A stretch of 64,000 nucleotides of DNA, taken from NCBI GenBank assembly GCA_025890175.1, contig JANPYM010000001.1, positions 1,019,187 to 1,083,186 on the forward strand, read 5' to 3'. The position numbers and the translations under genes are program-made. The stretch comes from Ciborinia camelliae (Eukaryota; Ascomycota; Leotiomycetes; Helotiales; Sclerotiniaceae). Below, piece by piece: positions 34,599 through 46,431 of the stretch (position 1 is its first letter; each line of letters begins with the position of its first letter). The notes beneath the pieces are model-generated. The model worked only from the letters and a program-made list of their open reading frames with translations, was not told the origin of the DNA and searched no databases.

Positions 34599-37500
34599 AT
34601 GGACAGTGCATATGCCCAGTCGACCTCTGAGGTCTTGGAACATTTCTCGGTATCCGAATCTCTAGGTCTCTCAGATGCTCAAATTACTGCATTGAGGGAG
34701 AAACATGGTCGCAATGGTAAGCATTATTTATCTCCATAGATCCTTTGCGCCGAATCAAGTAGAGCTGTTCTCTAACTAATGATATAACAGCTATCGCTGA
34801 TGAGCCTCCAACCCCAATTTGGGAGCTTATCCTCGAACAATTCAAAGATCAACTCGTCATTATCTTGCTCGGTTCCGCGGCCATTTCCTTCATTTTAGCT
34901 CTCTTTGAGGATGAGGGAGGATGGACTGCTTTTGTGGACCCCGCAGTTGTATGTCTTGATTCCTCCGTCAAGAGCCATTCGTGATACTAATGAATGCACA
35001 TAGATTCTTACCATCTTGATTCTCAATGCCGTCGTTGGTGTATCGCAAGAGAGTAGCGCAGAGAAAGCAATTGCGGCTCTACAAGAATACTCAGCAAACG
35101 AAGCCAAAGTTGTTCGAAATGGTCATGTCACCCGAGTTCGCGCAGAAGAGTTGGTTCCTGGAGATATTATTACAATTGCAGTCGGAGATAGAATCCCCGC
35201 AGACTGCAGGGTTCTCGCAATTCAGAGCAATAGTTTCTCAGTTGACCAAGCCATTCTTACAGGAGAAAGCGAGAGCGTTGGGAAAAGTACCACAGCTGTC
35301 AATGATTTGAAGGCCGTGAAGCAGGATCAAGTAAATATGCTTTTCTCCGGAACTACTGTCGTCACCGGACATGCAACTGCAATTGTTGTTCTTACTGGGT
35401 CCTCTACAGCCATTGGTGATATTCACGAGAGCATAACGGCACAAATCTCAGAGCCAACTCCTCTCAAGCAAAAGCTCAACGACTTTGGAGATACTTTGGC
35501 GAAGGTTATCTCCGTCATCTGCATCGTGGTCTGGCTTATCAATATTCCTCATTTCAGTGATCCTTCTCATGGAAGTTTTGCTAAGGGAGCGATTTACTAC
35601 CTCAAGATTGCTGTATCCCTTGGAGTCGCAGCTATTCCGGAAGGTCTCGCTGTTGTCATCACAACTTGTCTAGCCCTCGGTACCCGTAAAATGGCTGCTA
35701 AGAATGCCGTGGTTAGAAGTCTGCCTTCAGTAGAAACACTGGGTAGCTGCAGCGTGATTTGCTCAGATAAAACTGGTACCTTGACAACAAACCAAATGAG
35801 TGTCAACAAGGTCGTCTATATCAATGATGCAGGTTCCGATCTTGAGGAGCTGGAAGTTGAGGGAACTACATTTTCTCCAAATGGAAACATTTTTTCAGGA
35901 AGCACTGTGGTGACGGATGTGGCAACAAAGTCAAATACCATCTTCCAAATGGCCGAAGTGGCAGCTCTTTGTAACGAATCCGCACTTGCGTTTGATACTA
36001 AGTCTGGCACCTATTCAAATGTTGGAGAACCTACTGAAGGCGCTCTACGTGTTTTGGTCGAGAAAATTGGAACTTTAGATCCGGCCCATAATCAGGCAAA
36101 AGCCAGCATCGCTGCTGGCGACTGTCTTCATTACGCAAGCTCTTGGTATGAAAAGAGAACTCCCCGTCTCGCCACTTATGAATTCTCTCGTGATAGAAAG
36201 AGCATGTCTGTTCTTGTCGGCAATGACCAGCAACAAAAATTGCTCGTCAAAGGAGCCCCGGAAAATATCATCAATCGTTGTACCCATACTTTGGTCGGAT
36301 CCAGCGGCAAGAGAGTCCCACTTACAGAGACTCTTGAGAAGCTTTTGTTGAAAGAGGTCGTCGAATATGGTAACAGAGGTCTCCGTGTCATCGCACTAGC
36401 CAGTGTGGAAGATGTTGGATCCAACCCATTGTTGAAATCGGCAACAACTACTGCGGAATACTCTCAGCTTGAGCAGAAGATGACACTCCTTGGCCTCGTT
36501 GGTATGCTTGATCCCCCTCGTCCAGAGGTAGCAGGGTCCATCCAAAAATGTAAGCAAGCTGGAATTCGAGTCATTGTCATTACCGGTGATAACCGCAACA
36601 CTGCCGAAGCAATCTGCAAACAAATTGGCGTTTTTGAAGAATATGAAGATCTCAAAGGCAAAAGTTACACTGGACGGGAATTTGATAACCTCAGCGAAAG
36701 TGAACAACTGATCGCTGCTAAGACAGCTTCGTTGTTTTCTCGTGTTGAACCAAGTCACAAGTCTAAACTCGTCGATCTCCTACAATCCGCTGGTGAAGTG
36801 GTGGCTATGACTGGCGATGGTGTCAATGATGCCCCCGCTCTCAAGAAAGCCGACATTGGTGTTGCTATGGGTTCTGGCACTGATGTGTCCAAGTTGGCTT
36901 CAGATATGGTTCTTGCCGATAACAACTTTGCTACGATTGAAGTTGCTATTGAAGAAGGTCGATCTATTTACAACAACACTCAACAGTTCATCCGTTATCT
37001 AATATCGTCCAATATTGGCGAGGTTGTCTCTATCTTCTTGACAGCAGCAGTCGGTATGCCGGAAGCTCTGATTCCAGTTCAACTCTTGTGGGTCAACCTT
37101 GTTACCGATGGACTTCCAGCTACAGCTTTATCATTCAATCCTCCCGATCATGATATCATGAAAAGACAACCCAGAAAGCGTGATGAAGCATTGATTGGTG
37201 GTTGGCTTTTCTTCCGCTATATGGTAATCGGTATCTACGTTGGTCTTGCTACAGTTGCTGGTTATGCATGGTGGTTCATGTACAACTCGGAAGGACCACA
37301 AATTACCTTTTGGCAACTGTCTCACTTCCACCGCTGTTCCGCCCAATTCTCGGAAATCGGCTGCGAAATGTTCTCCAATGATATGGCTAAATCGGCATCA
37401 ACCGTCTCCCTCTCAATCCTAGTCGTCATAGAAATGTTCAATGCCGTCAACGCACTCTCCTCTAGCGAATCCCTTCTCACTCTTCCTGTCTGGGAAAATA

Positions 37501-37790
37501 TGATGCTGGTTTACGCTATTGCCTTGTCCATGGCTCTTCACTTTGCACTCCTCTATACCCCTATTTTGCAAACTCTCTTCTCGATTCTTCCGTTGAACTG
37601 GAATGAGTGGCAGGCGGTGCTCGTCATTAGTGCACCTGTTATGTAAGTTTTCCCATGTTTGATGTTTGGTTGTATGAAACAAATTGCTAACAATCTTATT
37701 AGTATCATTGATGAAGGTCTCAAATTCTTAGAGAGACAATTCTTCATGCAAAAGTCCGCTATCGAGGTTCAAAGACCAAAAAAGCAATAG
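34599..37790 (+). CDS. SERCA-type Ca2+-transporting P-type ATPase
   Basis: Four exons: 34599-34716, 34791-34948, 35004-37642 and 37703-37790, giving 1000 aa with phases closing. Cation-ATPase N-terminal domain ([18 protein letters not shown]), actuator motif LTGES, M4 ion-site AAIPEGL, phosphorylation motif with catalytic D347 in [16 protein letters not shown], and hinge [15 protein letters not shown] are all present. M5-M6 contain the Ca2+-site residues NIGEV and LWVNLVTDG. This is the P2A (SERCA) layout, D347 matching D351 of the animal enzyme. It pumps cytosolic Ca2+ into the ER, which supports calnexin (encoded at 60.5-62.5 kb). It is equivalent to Neurospora NCA-1; there is no direct S. 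cerevisiae orthologue. The protein ends RPKKQ, and a lysine ending is common in ER membrane proteins. Confidence 0.97.
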
Positions 37791-38192
37791 ATGTTGGCGG
37801 CAACACGGATTCGGATTCGGTTGGTACAGCTGGAACATGGTGGAGGTGTAAACTAATAGACATTGGTAAATATTAGAATAACATAAATGTGCGATGGCGC
37901 TCAAGATAAGCGGCATCCAACCTCAGATTAAGATTAAGCACAATTCCAAATGCGTCTTTGAAATTGCAGTAATGAATTTTTGTAACGGAAACGCCATACG
38001 TAAATGTGTCATTCATGCTCGATTTGTTTCTATCAAGCCCTCAATGGCTGCTTGCCAGATCTAATACTACAAGTGTTGCCTGCTATCTGCAAGTATCTTC
38101 GCCATTTCCTCTGACCACCCGCGAGCATTGTCATCATACCGTCGTATGCATCGTCTTCCACCAGGATTACGGCCCCCGTCACAGTCCACCAT
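37791..38192. other. Convergent 3' region
   Basis: About 400 nt between the stops of the Ca2+-ATPase and PUP3. It should hold both 3' UTRs. Nothing else was seen. Confidence 0.6.
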
Positions 38193-39072
38193 TTAATCTT
38201 GTCTACCCTTCAATAACCTCTTGGTAACCTTATCCTTCTCAATGATGTAAACGTGAGCACCCCAACCTGACAAGGCATCTCTGTCAACGGCGTTCAAGAG
38301 TGCTTGCGATATAGTCTCGAAGAGATCCTCTGGTGCCTGTATTTGGAGTCAGTTGTTAGTATTTATCGCATGATATGTAATTGATTGACATATCCTCAAG
38401 ATATTTCCCCAAAAAGAGAAATGGAAAATCTGCAAAACCAAACTTACCAAATCCGGTTCCCACAATCCCTCACAGGTACCAAACAACTGATCACTCGCCG
38501 TCCCGCTAACAATAAAATCCTTCGCAAAATCAATACAACCAATACTATCAAAGCCACAAATAAACGGCTTTCCAGTCTTCTGATCCAACCCCGCAATCAC
38601 CGGGCTTACAAAAAATGGACCGAAACGTCGCTCGTACAGAGAACTCGATACCAAATTGGCCATGGTTGTGGGGGATATGTTGCGCTCCTCGCGGAGTCGA
38701 TACATGTTTACTTTGTAGCGGAAGAGATCGGAGACGGTTGAGACGTCGGTGGCCAGACCGGTGAGGCCGAGGTAGACGGAGGGGCCGTAGGAGAAGATCT
38801 TGGGGAAGTTGTTGGAAACCGTGAGGGCTTGGAGACCGAGGCGGAGATCGCAGGCTATAGCGACGCAGTCTTTGCCAACCATAGCAACGCAGGCACCGCC
38901 ATCTGAGGGCGGAAGATGATTAGTATGCAATCCTGAAAGCTGGAGGAAATAAACGAGGAGGGAGGGGATGTACTGATGGAGAATGGGGAGCTCTAAAGTA
39001 GATATATTAGCTAGTTGTTCATAGGCAATACATGATTGATATATATTTTGGTTGTTATAGCAAGCTTACCAT
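38193..39072 (-). CDS. PUP3: 20S proteasome subunit beta type-3
   Basis: Four exons: 39072-39070 (ATG only), 38992-38974, 38902-38448 and 38336-38193, giving 206 aa, the normal size for beta-3. The spliced start [20 protein letters not shown] matches the family, and the body contains [30 protein letters not shown] and the C-terminal [14 protein letters not shown]. Beta-3 is a non-catalytic subunit of the proteasome core: the N-terminal threonine of active subunits is absent and there is no propeptide. The exon 3 donor is GTAAGT after LWEPDL. It is divergently transcribed from the UBX4-type gene, with 653 nt between start codons. Confidence 0.96.
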
Positions 39073-39725
39073 TGTGAAGGAACTATACGAATTCGGGGTA
39101 TCTGAAAGTTGGGTATCAAGAAGTGGCAGATTTTCTCTTGTCTTAAAAAGCTTCGCAGATGGGGAATTTGGTGGTTAAAGTTGAGGGGGTGGTCTGGGGT
39201 TGCGATATTGAGGTTGTTCAAATGGACAAGGTAAGGTAGACACGGCTGGCGCGTCGATGTGAGCTCTAGAGCTCGGACTTAAAAGGCACCGATTATGATT
39301 ATGAGGTACCTAGGTATAAGGTAGGTATGATTCTGCGCTTATGGGATATGGCATCAATGAGATGGGAATATGGAGTGAACTTCACTTCACTTTGATATTT
39401 TCCGGTACGAGTACCTAGTAGGAATTTATTTTAAAATTGCGAAGCTGAGGTGAATAGTGCTTGTCTGTATTTATTTACTTCATTTGCGCCTTTCGCTCTG
39501 CAAGGCTGACTGACTTCAAGTTTACTCGTTCACACCCCGCCACAAAACCTCCAACACCTTACAAATATCACAGAAATTCACAGAAGATTGCAAATAATAA
39601 CATCACAACTCAAAGCATTCATATCCTTATAAGGTAGTCTTATCTACTCGACTCAAGTATCAATCATTTCCTAGATCTAACGGTTATTCTACAATTCATA
39701 CTATTTACTGGAACAATCACAAGCT
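39073..39725. other. Divergent promoter region, PUP3 and UBX4-type gene
   Basis: 653 nt between the two start codons. A TACCTAGGTAT motif lies near 39307. I looked for the yeast proteasome element GGTGGCAAA and found only weak resemblance (GGTGGTTAAAG near 39170), so co-regulation is not shown. Confidence 0.5.
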
Positions 39726-41322
39726 ATGGCTTCCAACGTAGTCATCATCGACAAGTTCTTCAATAGAGCAACTATAAAAGTTACCCCGGGAACTTATATG
39801 AGTGAAGTCGTCTCAGAAGCATGTAAGAAGCTTGGAAAGAAAACTACCAACTATGATCTCAAGAGGTAAATAAGCTTCTATAGTCTCTTCCCTCTCCCAA
39901 TGTTTCTCTAACACTCACCATAGGAACAACGATAAAGCTGTCGACCTTTCCCAAACATATCGTCAAACAGGTCTCACCACCGGCGCAAAACTCACCTTAG
40001 TCGAAGCCTCCAGATCGCCCGCCCCAGTCTCAATTGCGCTGCAACTACCACAAGATCTCGCATCTGCAGTTCCCGGTGGTAGATTAAAAGATACTTTTCC
40101 CAGCAACACAACATTATGGCTTATCCTCCGCAAATTCGAGTCCAACAACAAAGCTGCGAATTTAAATTTTACGGGCAGAGGAGTAGCGCAGTTACAAAAT
40201 GGCGCATCGGGAGCTGGACGTATGGTGTATGAAATGCCGGTGTTGAATGTGATGGGGAGAGAGATGGTTACATTTGGAGATTTACAAAAGACGCTTGCGA
40301 ACTTGGGGTTGAACAAGGGGACGGCATTGCTTAGACTTTCGTTTAGGCAGACGGATCAACCGATTGAAGAGGCTATGAAAGATATTGGAGAGTATTTTAA
40401 GGAGGAAGAGAATGAGGCTGAACATGATGTGGAAGCACCACAGCAGGGCGAATCTGTGACAGATGCTATTGCTAAGCTTCCTTCGCCAGAACAGCAAAAT
40501 GAAGATGCGACTATGGATTCAGATCCTTCGGACACCACCCCATACTCAACACCCACTCCCGCCGGCGCATCCACAAACACCACGCCCTCCATCCTAACAG
40601 CTTCAACCTCCCACAACCACTCGACCGACCCCGCGATCCTTGGCCCCGATGGCCTCCCCCTTACTGTCTTCTCAGCCCCCAGCAATGACACCCCCCTCGC
40701 CGCCCTCACCCCCCACAACGAAGACGACTACATCCCCACGATCCGACACGCCAAACTCGTCCAAACCCGTCTCCAAAACAGCACCCAAAATACCAAACTC
40801 CTCTCCTACGACGAAGAAATTGCCCTTGAAGCCGAAAAACTCACCCGTCTATCTAAAATCAAAGAAATCCCCCTACGAATCCGATTTCCCGACCAAATGG
40901 CCGTAAGCAAATCCATCACGAACGAAAATCACGGAAAATGGCTATACGAATACGTACGCGGATTAATCGTTCATGAAACTGAACCATTCAAATTGATATA
41001 TCAGGGCAATAAGGGAAGAGAAACAATACCTAACGAAGATACCAAATTCCTCATTAAGGATTTGGGGATCCAGGGGCCGACGATTATTAATCTAGCGTGG
41101 GATGATGGAGCAAATAGTGAGGGACTAAAGGGAAAACCGGTTTTGAAGGATATATATAGGGACAAAGCTACTAAACAACCAATTCCGATTGTGGAGAGTG
41201 AGGTTGAGAAGAAAGGGGAGGAAGAGAAGAAGTCCGAGGAAGGGAAGAAGGATGACGGTGGTGGGGAAAAGAAGAAGAGGGGGTTGCAAAATCTTATAAT
41301 GAAGAACTTGAAGAAGAGATAG
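39726..41322 (+). CDS. UBX4: TUG-UBL1 and UBX domain protein (ASPSCR1/Ubx4 family)
   Basis: Two exons, 39726-39865 and 39924-41322, give 512 aa. The N-terminal ubiquitin-like TUG-UBL1 domain (about 1-80) reads VVIIDKFFNRATIKVTPGTY and then NYDLKRNNDKAVDLSQTYRQ. A second ubiquitin-like segment follows (about 100-200, TLWLILRKFESNN). The middle is Pro/Ser/Thr-rich. The UBX-like domain (about 360-450) contains PLRIRFPDQMAVS and HETEPFKLIYQG. A Lys/Glu-rich tail ends the protein. Family members bind Cdc48/p97 and modulate hexamer assembly and ERAD. The linker (40530-40800) is C-rich on the coding strand, unlike both ends of the gene. Confidence 0.9.
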
Positions 41323-41872
41323 AGATGGAGAGGGATTGAGATGAGATGAGAACGAGAATGGTTAATGACGTGTCCATGATCGTGGTTGAAATTCTGCTTG
41401 GTTGATCACCAAAGAGAATGGGCAGTGCAGTAGGGTGATGAAGGGTTATTACGGTACTGATGGAACGGGTGGCTGGCCTTCAAACTTGAGACATCATATA
41501 GACCGCCAGGGCTGATCGGCAAGGTAAGCATAGCGTGCGGCGTTTTTTTGCTTAATTTTTCGCGAGGTCAGAGTCCAGATTCCCCGAAGGGCGAATGAAT
41601 AATTCACATGTTATATAGAGGCCTGTGAAAGTAATTGTCAAAGGTATTTTATTTTTACCCTGAGATCTTCAAGGATGCTGTTATTACTAGCAACCGAGTA
41701 TCCCAATTCCCAGAATCATAGTAACCCATAAAAATTTCATTGTTACAACTCCAATTCCCATATGCTTGACTTGTTTAGGTGTGGAGGTTTTTCATAAACC
41801 CATATATCGATCCGTTGTATTGGAGGGATGAGATGTGGTTTTTTCGTGGTAAGGGGGTATGATATTGAGAAT
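41323..41872. other. Convergent 3' region
   Basis: About 550 nt between the stops of the UBX4-type gene and eL36. No gene was seen. Confidence 0.6.
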
Positions 41873-42445
41873 TTAGTGACCAGCTCTTCTGGACTCGGCA
41901 ATGACACCTTGGAGCTCGTCAACCTTGGCCTTAGCACGTCCGAAAGTACCGAGCTATGAAGGAAATGTGTTAGTTCTGTATTCTTATGAAAATCTAAGGA
42001 CATTTGCGGAGGAAGCATACCCTCTTCTTTGCGAGCTTACGGGCACGCTTGTCCTTGCTGTTACGGAGCAATTCGATGACTCTGCGCTCGTATGGTGCGA
42101 GACTGTTGGATATACAATTAGCTCCTGTTCATCTTGTAGAAGCATCAAAGTAGAAAAACGTACCCAGAAACCTCCTTGACGATCTCTCTAACAAACGCAG
42201 TGCGCTTGCTCAAGTGACCCTTGGTTCTGCTAACCTTGGGCTTGGAGACACGAGCCTCGGTTTTCTATAACATTTCATAATTTATCAGCCGGTCCATCTT
42301 CTAATTGTGAATTTTTTTCACGATTGCGAAAAGAAGATCCTCCAAGAGGTGAGACGGGCAGTTTTTTTGTGAGGTTTCATGAACATACGTGTCCTTTGTT
42401 GATACCAACGGCGAGGCCGGTACGAGCTTGCTTTTCGGCTGCCAT
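41873..42445 (-). CDS. RPL36: 60S ribosomal protein eL36
   Basis: Four exons: 42445-42389, 42264-42164, 42102-42021 and 41953-41873, giving 106 aa, the family's usual length. The protein begins [19 protein letters not shown], contains the signature [21 protein letters not shown] and ends ESRRAGH. It is a structural component of the large cytosolic ribosomal subunit. The intron-rich architecture, with an intron after codon 19, is typical for fungal ribosomal protein genes. Confidence 0.98.
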
Positions 42446-43852
42446 TTTGAAAGTTGGGTGATGGCGTTAAGGTTGTCGTGGTTGTCGATGGTGTTGATGA
42501 GCGCGAGGGAAAAAAAGTTCGAGGTGGTGAAATTGGAAAAACTAGGGTGCGTCACGTGGAAGGCTAGTGAAGGCTAAGCGAGGGCGAAATCTTGGCGGGG
42601 TGCTGCAATGGATGGCACAGACCCCTCAGATAATGCCCAGGTGTTTCCTATTGTTTTCGGTCTCCATGGAAGTATTGATAGTGCCCTTTAAGATCAAAAA
42701 GCTTATTGTCAAGATTCCAATATATCAATTGGCAAGTTCATCTGCCGCAGCGGAAGCTGCAGGATATATAATCCAAGCATATCAACCTGTCGTTGAACAT
42801 TTCTTGATCTTTTCTTATTATGGGAGTACCTAAAGACAGATCCTCAATCCTCCAATTGATAATCGCCATTCAATGGTTTACAATACGGCATGTCGAAATC
42901 AACTGGATATCATAAATCATCTACTGCCATAAATGCTAAAGCTTCTATCTAGTTTTTATAATGTTGACGCTTCTAATAAGTATACAGCACAAGTGTGTGC
43001 CCCACGACAATTCTCAAATCGCATCCGTAAATGCACCATTCCATCAGAGATAGGTATGATGAGAAAATAAACGATATGTATTCACTCCCTGAATAGCCCG
43101 AAGTTCAAATAATAATGGACATGGTTTGATTTACCGAGGAGAGAAAGCCGAAGTTATCAACTTGTTGATTTCTCAAGTGAAGAATTGTAAATCTAGCCTC
43201 TAGGTCATCGAGAATGATACCACTAAGGAGGATATACTCTTCAATGTTCATATTTCTACCGAGATCTTTTTGGTGAAATTTTTACCAATACTTGGCAGCC
43301 AGAAGGGCTTGAGTGAGCATGGAATTCATACTGTGTTGGACACAATATACCACTTATTGGTGAAGATGGTAGTAACCACGATTTAGAGGTCATGGTTTAA
43401 AAAAGAGCTTTTGGATATTAATTAGAGCAACTAAAACTCAAGAAAACCATCGACAGCAGCCACGCAAGAGATAAAGAACCAGGGCTGACACTCAAAACAT
43501 GAGTTGAAGCCAAAAAACAATTGTTAAAAAAACGCATGTTATGACTAAATGGATGAAGCTAGAGTTGAAGAGAATGAGTATGGTCTTGGATATTGGAAAC
43601 TCACTTCTCGCCATCCACGCCAGGTCTGATGCCTCAAACTATTGCCTCGAGTCGTTTAGGCCATATTAAGTCTCAATTCGAGCCCTGTGGGAAATTATCA
43701 TAGGTATGTCCCATTGATATACGAGCCAGGCATCATGATACTGCCATGGTTGATTGGGATCTTCAAGTTTGATCTAAGCAGTCAAGCCAGTCTCAGCCTT
43801 ATAATTTGATAAAAGCTTAGAAAGCAGCTACTATCCAATACGGTATAAAGAC
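42446..43852. other. AT-rich region with no intact gene, start of a decayed zone
   Basis: Beyond the eL36 promoter only short frames are open. The minus strand around 43150-43330 shows a coding-like stretch interrupted by stops (INIEEYILLSG, then DDLEARFTIL), which may be the remnant of another gene. No family could be assigned. Confidence 0.4.
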
Positions 43853-45170
43853 ATGATGGGTAACTCATATCAAAGTTACTATATAGAGCAGAGTAGCAAA
43901 CAGTTTTCTCAACTCCAGCTGGACCAAATATCTCCCCATGCACACTCGACTTCCACCGCCAAATGTAAAATCCATGATGTTAATCATCTGTTTATGACGA
44001 AGCCCAGAATCTTCTTGGCCTTCCCCCTTCTTTGTCACTACCGATCGGGATTAAAGAATTGGCATCCACCTCACAGACCTTTTGATCACGATTCGTGACT
44101 GTGGGATTGATGCCCATGCCTGTTCCACCAGGAACCTATTGACCGTCCAGAACGGTGAATCCAGAATCAGGAACGACTCGCTCCATTTTCATAGCGATAC
44201 CCGGATTAATTCGCATACCCCCCAAAAGAGTTGCGTTCAAGTAAGGAAGATTACGGGTGTCTTTCCATTGTGATAGTAACGAGTGATTTGCCTTATGCAG
44301 TTCGTCTGTGAGTTTTGAATAAGCGGACGAACTTTTAGAGAGATAGTATACAACAGCCCGCATAATTGATGAAGTGGTATTGCCACCTGCAAGCATACTG
44401 AGCATGAGATAGGTTCCGATTTGATTGTCATCAATTAAACTCGCGTTCGTTTCTTTGAGCTTAAGATATTTACCAAGGGAATGTTCTACGGTTTTTGATT
44501 TATGACCGGCAGATGAGAGTTCTTGTTGGTATTGGGCGACAACCTTGAAGCTGTATATAACTCCCGTCAAAGTTGGCTTACAACCAGGTTTAATGATTAA
44601 AAACTTATTGAGGAAGTTGACAATTCACGGAATTTGGCTAATAGTGGCAAAGTGGTAAAGCCCTCTTCGAGGAATCACCAATGGGGTTGTCGACATCCTT
44701 CTGTTGATCAATCAAGGGCTCAACGAAACCTTTGTCATGGTCCAAAGGCCCCTCTCGAGTTTCATGTATTTACCATGCCACAAAGTATCTGAATTATTGA
44801 AAATGTTTGACATGGGCTTTCCTCGAATAATGGCATCAATAGGCTTGTACATACATATCACTCTAACGACGATGGTATCACATCAGTGCTGAAGATGAGC
44901 AAGTGCAATAGTTTAACCTCTTTTTACCTACCTTGAGCCAAGCGTTCTTCGATGTATATCGTTCCAATCAAAGATGGATCACTTAAGCTGATACTTTTTG
45001 GCCCAATCCGAACAGCTGTGCCATATTTGCGATGCCGGTTTATGTTTTCCTTGTCGACATGCTCCAAATATACGACAAGTGCACGATGAATGTTTGTGAA
45101 CTTAGCAGTGAAAGGGCCGGGGAAATGCTTGAGTGGAGAGAAAGGATACTCCTAAGCAATCTTAGATATA
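43853..45170 (-). pseudogene. Cytochrome P450 pseudogene
   Basis: Translating the minus strand in all frames recovers a P450 from end to end, but broken. The proline-rich region with HFPGPF and a following KYGTAVRIGP segment lies at about 45000-45170. The I-helix AGGNTTSS is at 44390-44367. The K-helix should read ExxR but reads GGMR (44222-44211), losing the conserved Glu. VPGGTGMG with the heme-binding loop FGGGSRVCMG (43963-43934) follows. Breaks: a frameshift in the C-helix region (about 44730), stops in the F/G region (near 44617), an in-frame TAG at 44136-44138, another stop plus frameshift before the heme loop, and a shifted frame after it. The wording fits the secondary-metabolite P450 families of filamentous ascomycetes. 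The original substrate is unknown. Confidence 0.9.
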
Positions 45171-45913
45171 ATTAAGCATCAAAAGAAAGCAATGAGAATG
45201 GAATCACCACTTTAAAAGAACGGTGACATATCTATGGGATGCCTAGATCAATGTATAGCTTCTACAAAGAAATGCCCATGAATTTGACAGATTCAGGGGG
45301 TGGGGTTAAGAGGGGGACGGGTGACAGATCCAGTACCCTATTCGAGCTGCGGAGTCTGACAACTCCAGATAATATCGCCAGTATTTCCGACTGGGTAAGA
45401 ATTAGGTGTGTACAGCCATAGTATTGATGAAACGCTGCGAGCTTTCGTGTAGTACCATCCTGTTCTGAAATTGGGTTTTCGCTTCGTCTACCTTCCAGTA
45501 GGTATTGATAACACCTGGAAAAACAATACGCTAGAAAGCAAGCTAGCGGTATGTATTCTATACCGTAGCCCATGCCATTCTTTGATATTCAGATATATAT
45601 TGAAATCTAAATCGAATTTTCAATCACTATGATATAATTATATATTCAAGTTTGGTAGGAGGGAGTGACCATGAAATCTGAGATTAATCAGTGAGTGCTA
45701 AAAACTGAAAGCACTCACCTGCAGCGATACCATAGGCTAAAATGTTACTGGAATTGACGGATGCTACAAATGGATAACCCGGGACCAGCACAAGGGGTCT
45801 GGGGTTTTTATATCTTTCCCCCATAGAATCTTGTGTAGGATAGAGGCGACGGTACTTTCGAATGGTCCGCTCGGCACTATAAGCCGTAGGTAGATCAAAT
45901 CGAATATAAAATT

Positions 45914-46000
<87 letters not shown>

Positions 46001-46431
46001 GACGACTACTATCGTCAAGCTTTGTTGTAGTGTCATCGATATATCTTACTGTTGCCGGATTTGAATTTCATCTAGAATGTTGATTCAAAAGCTCGTTCTG
46101 AAGAAGAACACAAACCACATGATATCATGCGATGGATGCTGAGCTCAGGCGGCAAAACTTTAGTAGTCCTGGGGCAGGCTATTTTTAGCATGCCACTTTA
46201 CATCCGGAAGGGTTGGAACCTCTTCGCAACTGGAATATGAAGACTTTACCAGACCAGATAGCGGGAAATATCAAGTCTTGGGAAATGCACAGGTAAAAAC
46301 TATATTTTCTATCTTGATATTGCATACCGTCGTCTTGGGTCCCCGAGCTCTTTATCTCGTTTCCGACTACCAAAGAAATATCAAATAGTGTATGCAAGCA
46401 GCTGCAGGTGATATGACAATAGAGAGCCATG
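45171..46431. other. Non-coding region with trinucleotide microsatellite
   Basis: A minus-strand 103-codon frame at 45262-45573 begins with a hydrophobic segment and could be part of the decayed gene's N-terminus, but this is not supported by any motif. The (TAC)29 array lies at 45914-46000. Confidence 0.4.
45914..46000. repeat. (TAC)29 microsatellite
   Basis: 87 nt of uninterrupted TAC units, followed by GACGAC and a few further imperfect units to about 46010. On the minus strand it opens a polyvaline frame that is an artefact. Confidence 0.97.

Noticed and set aside
39073..39725. Proteasome control element (GGTGGCAAA) in the PUP3 promoter
   Set aside because: No exact match was found. The nearest sequence differs at several positions.
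43853..44098. Plus-strand 81-codon frame
   Set aside because: It is antisense to the P450 heme-binding region of the pseudogene.
45764..46036. 90-codon polyvaline frame
   Set aside because: It is the translation of the (TAC)29 microsatellite.
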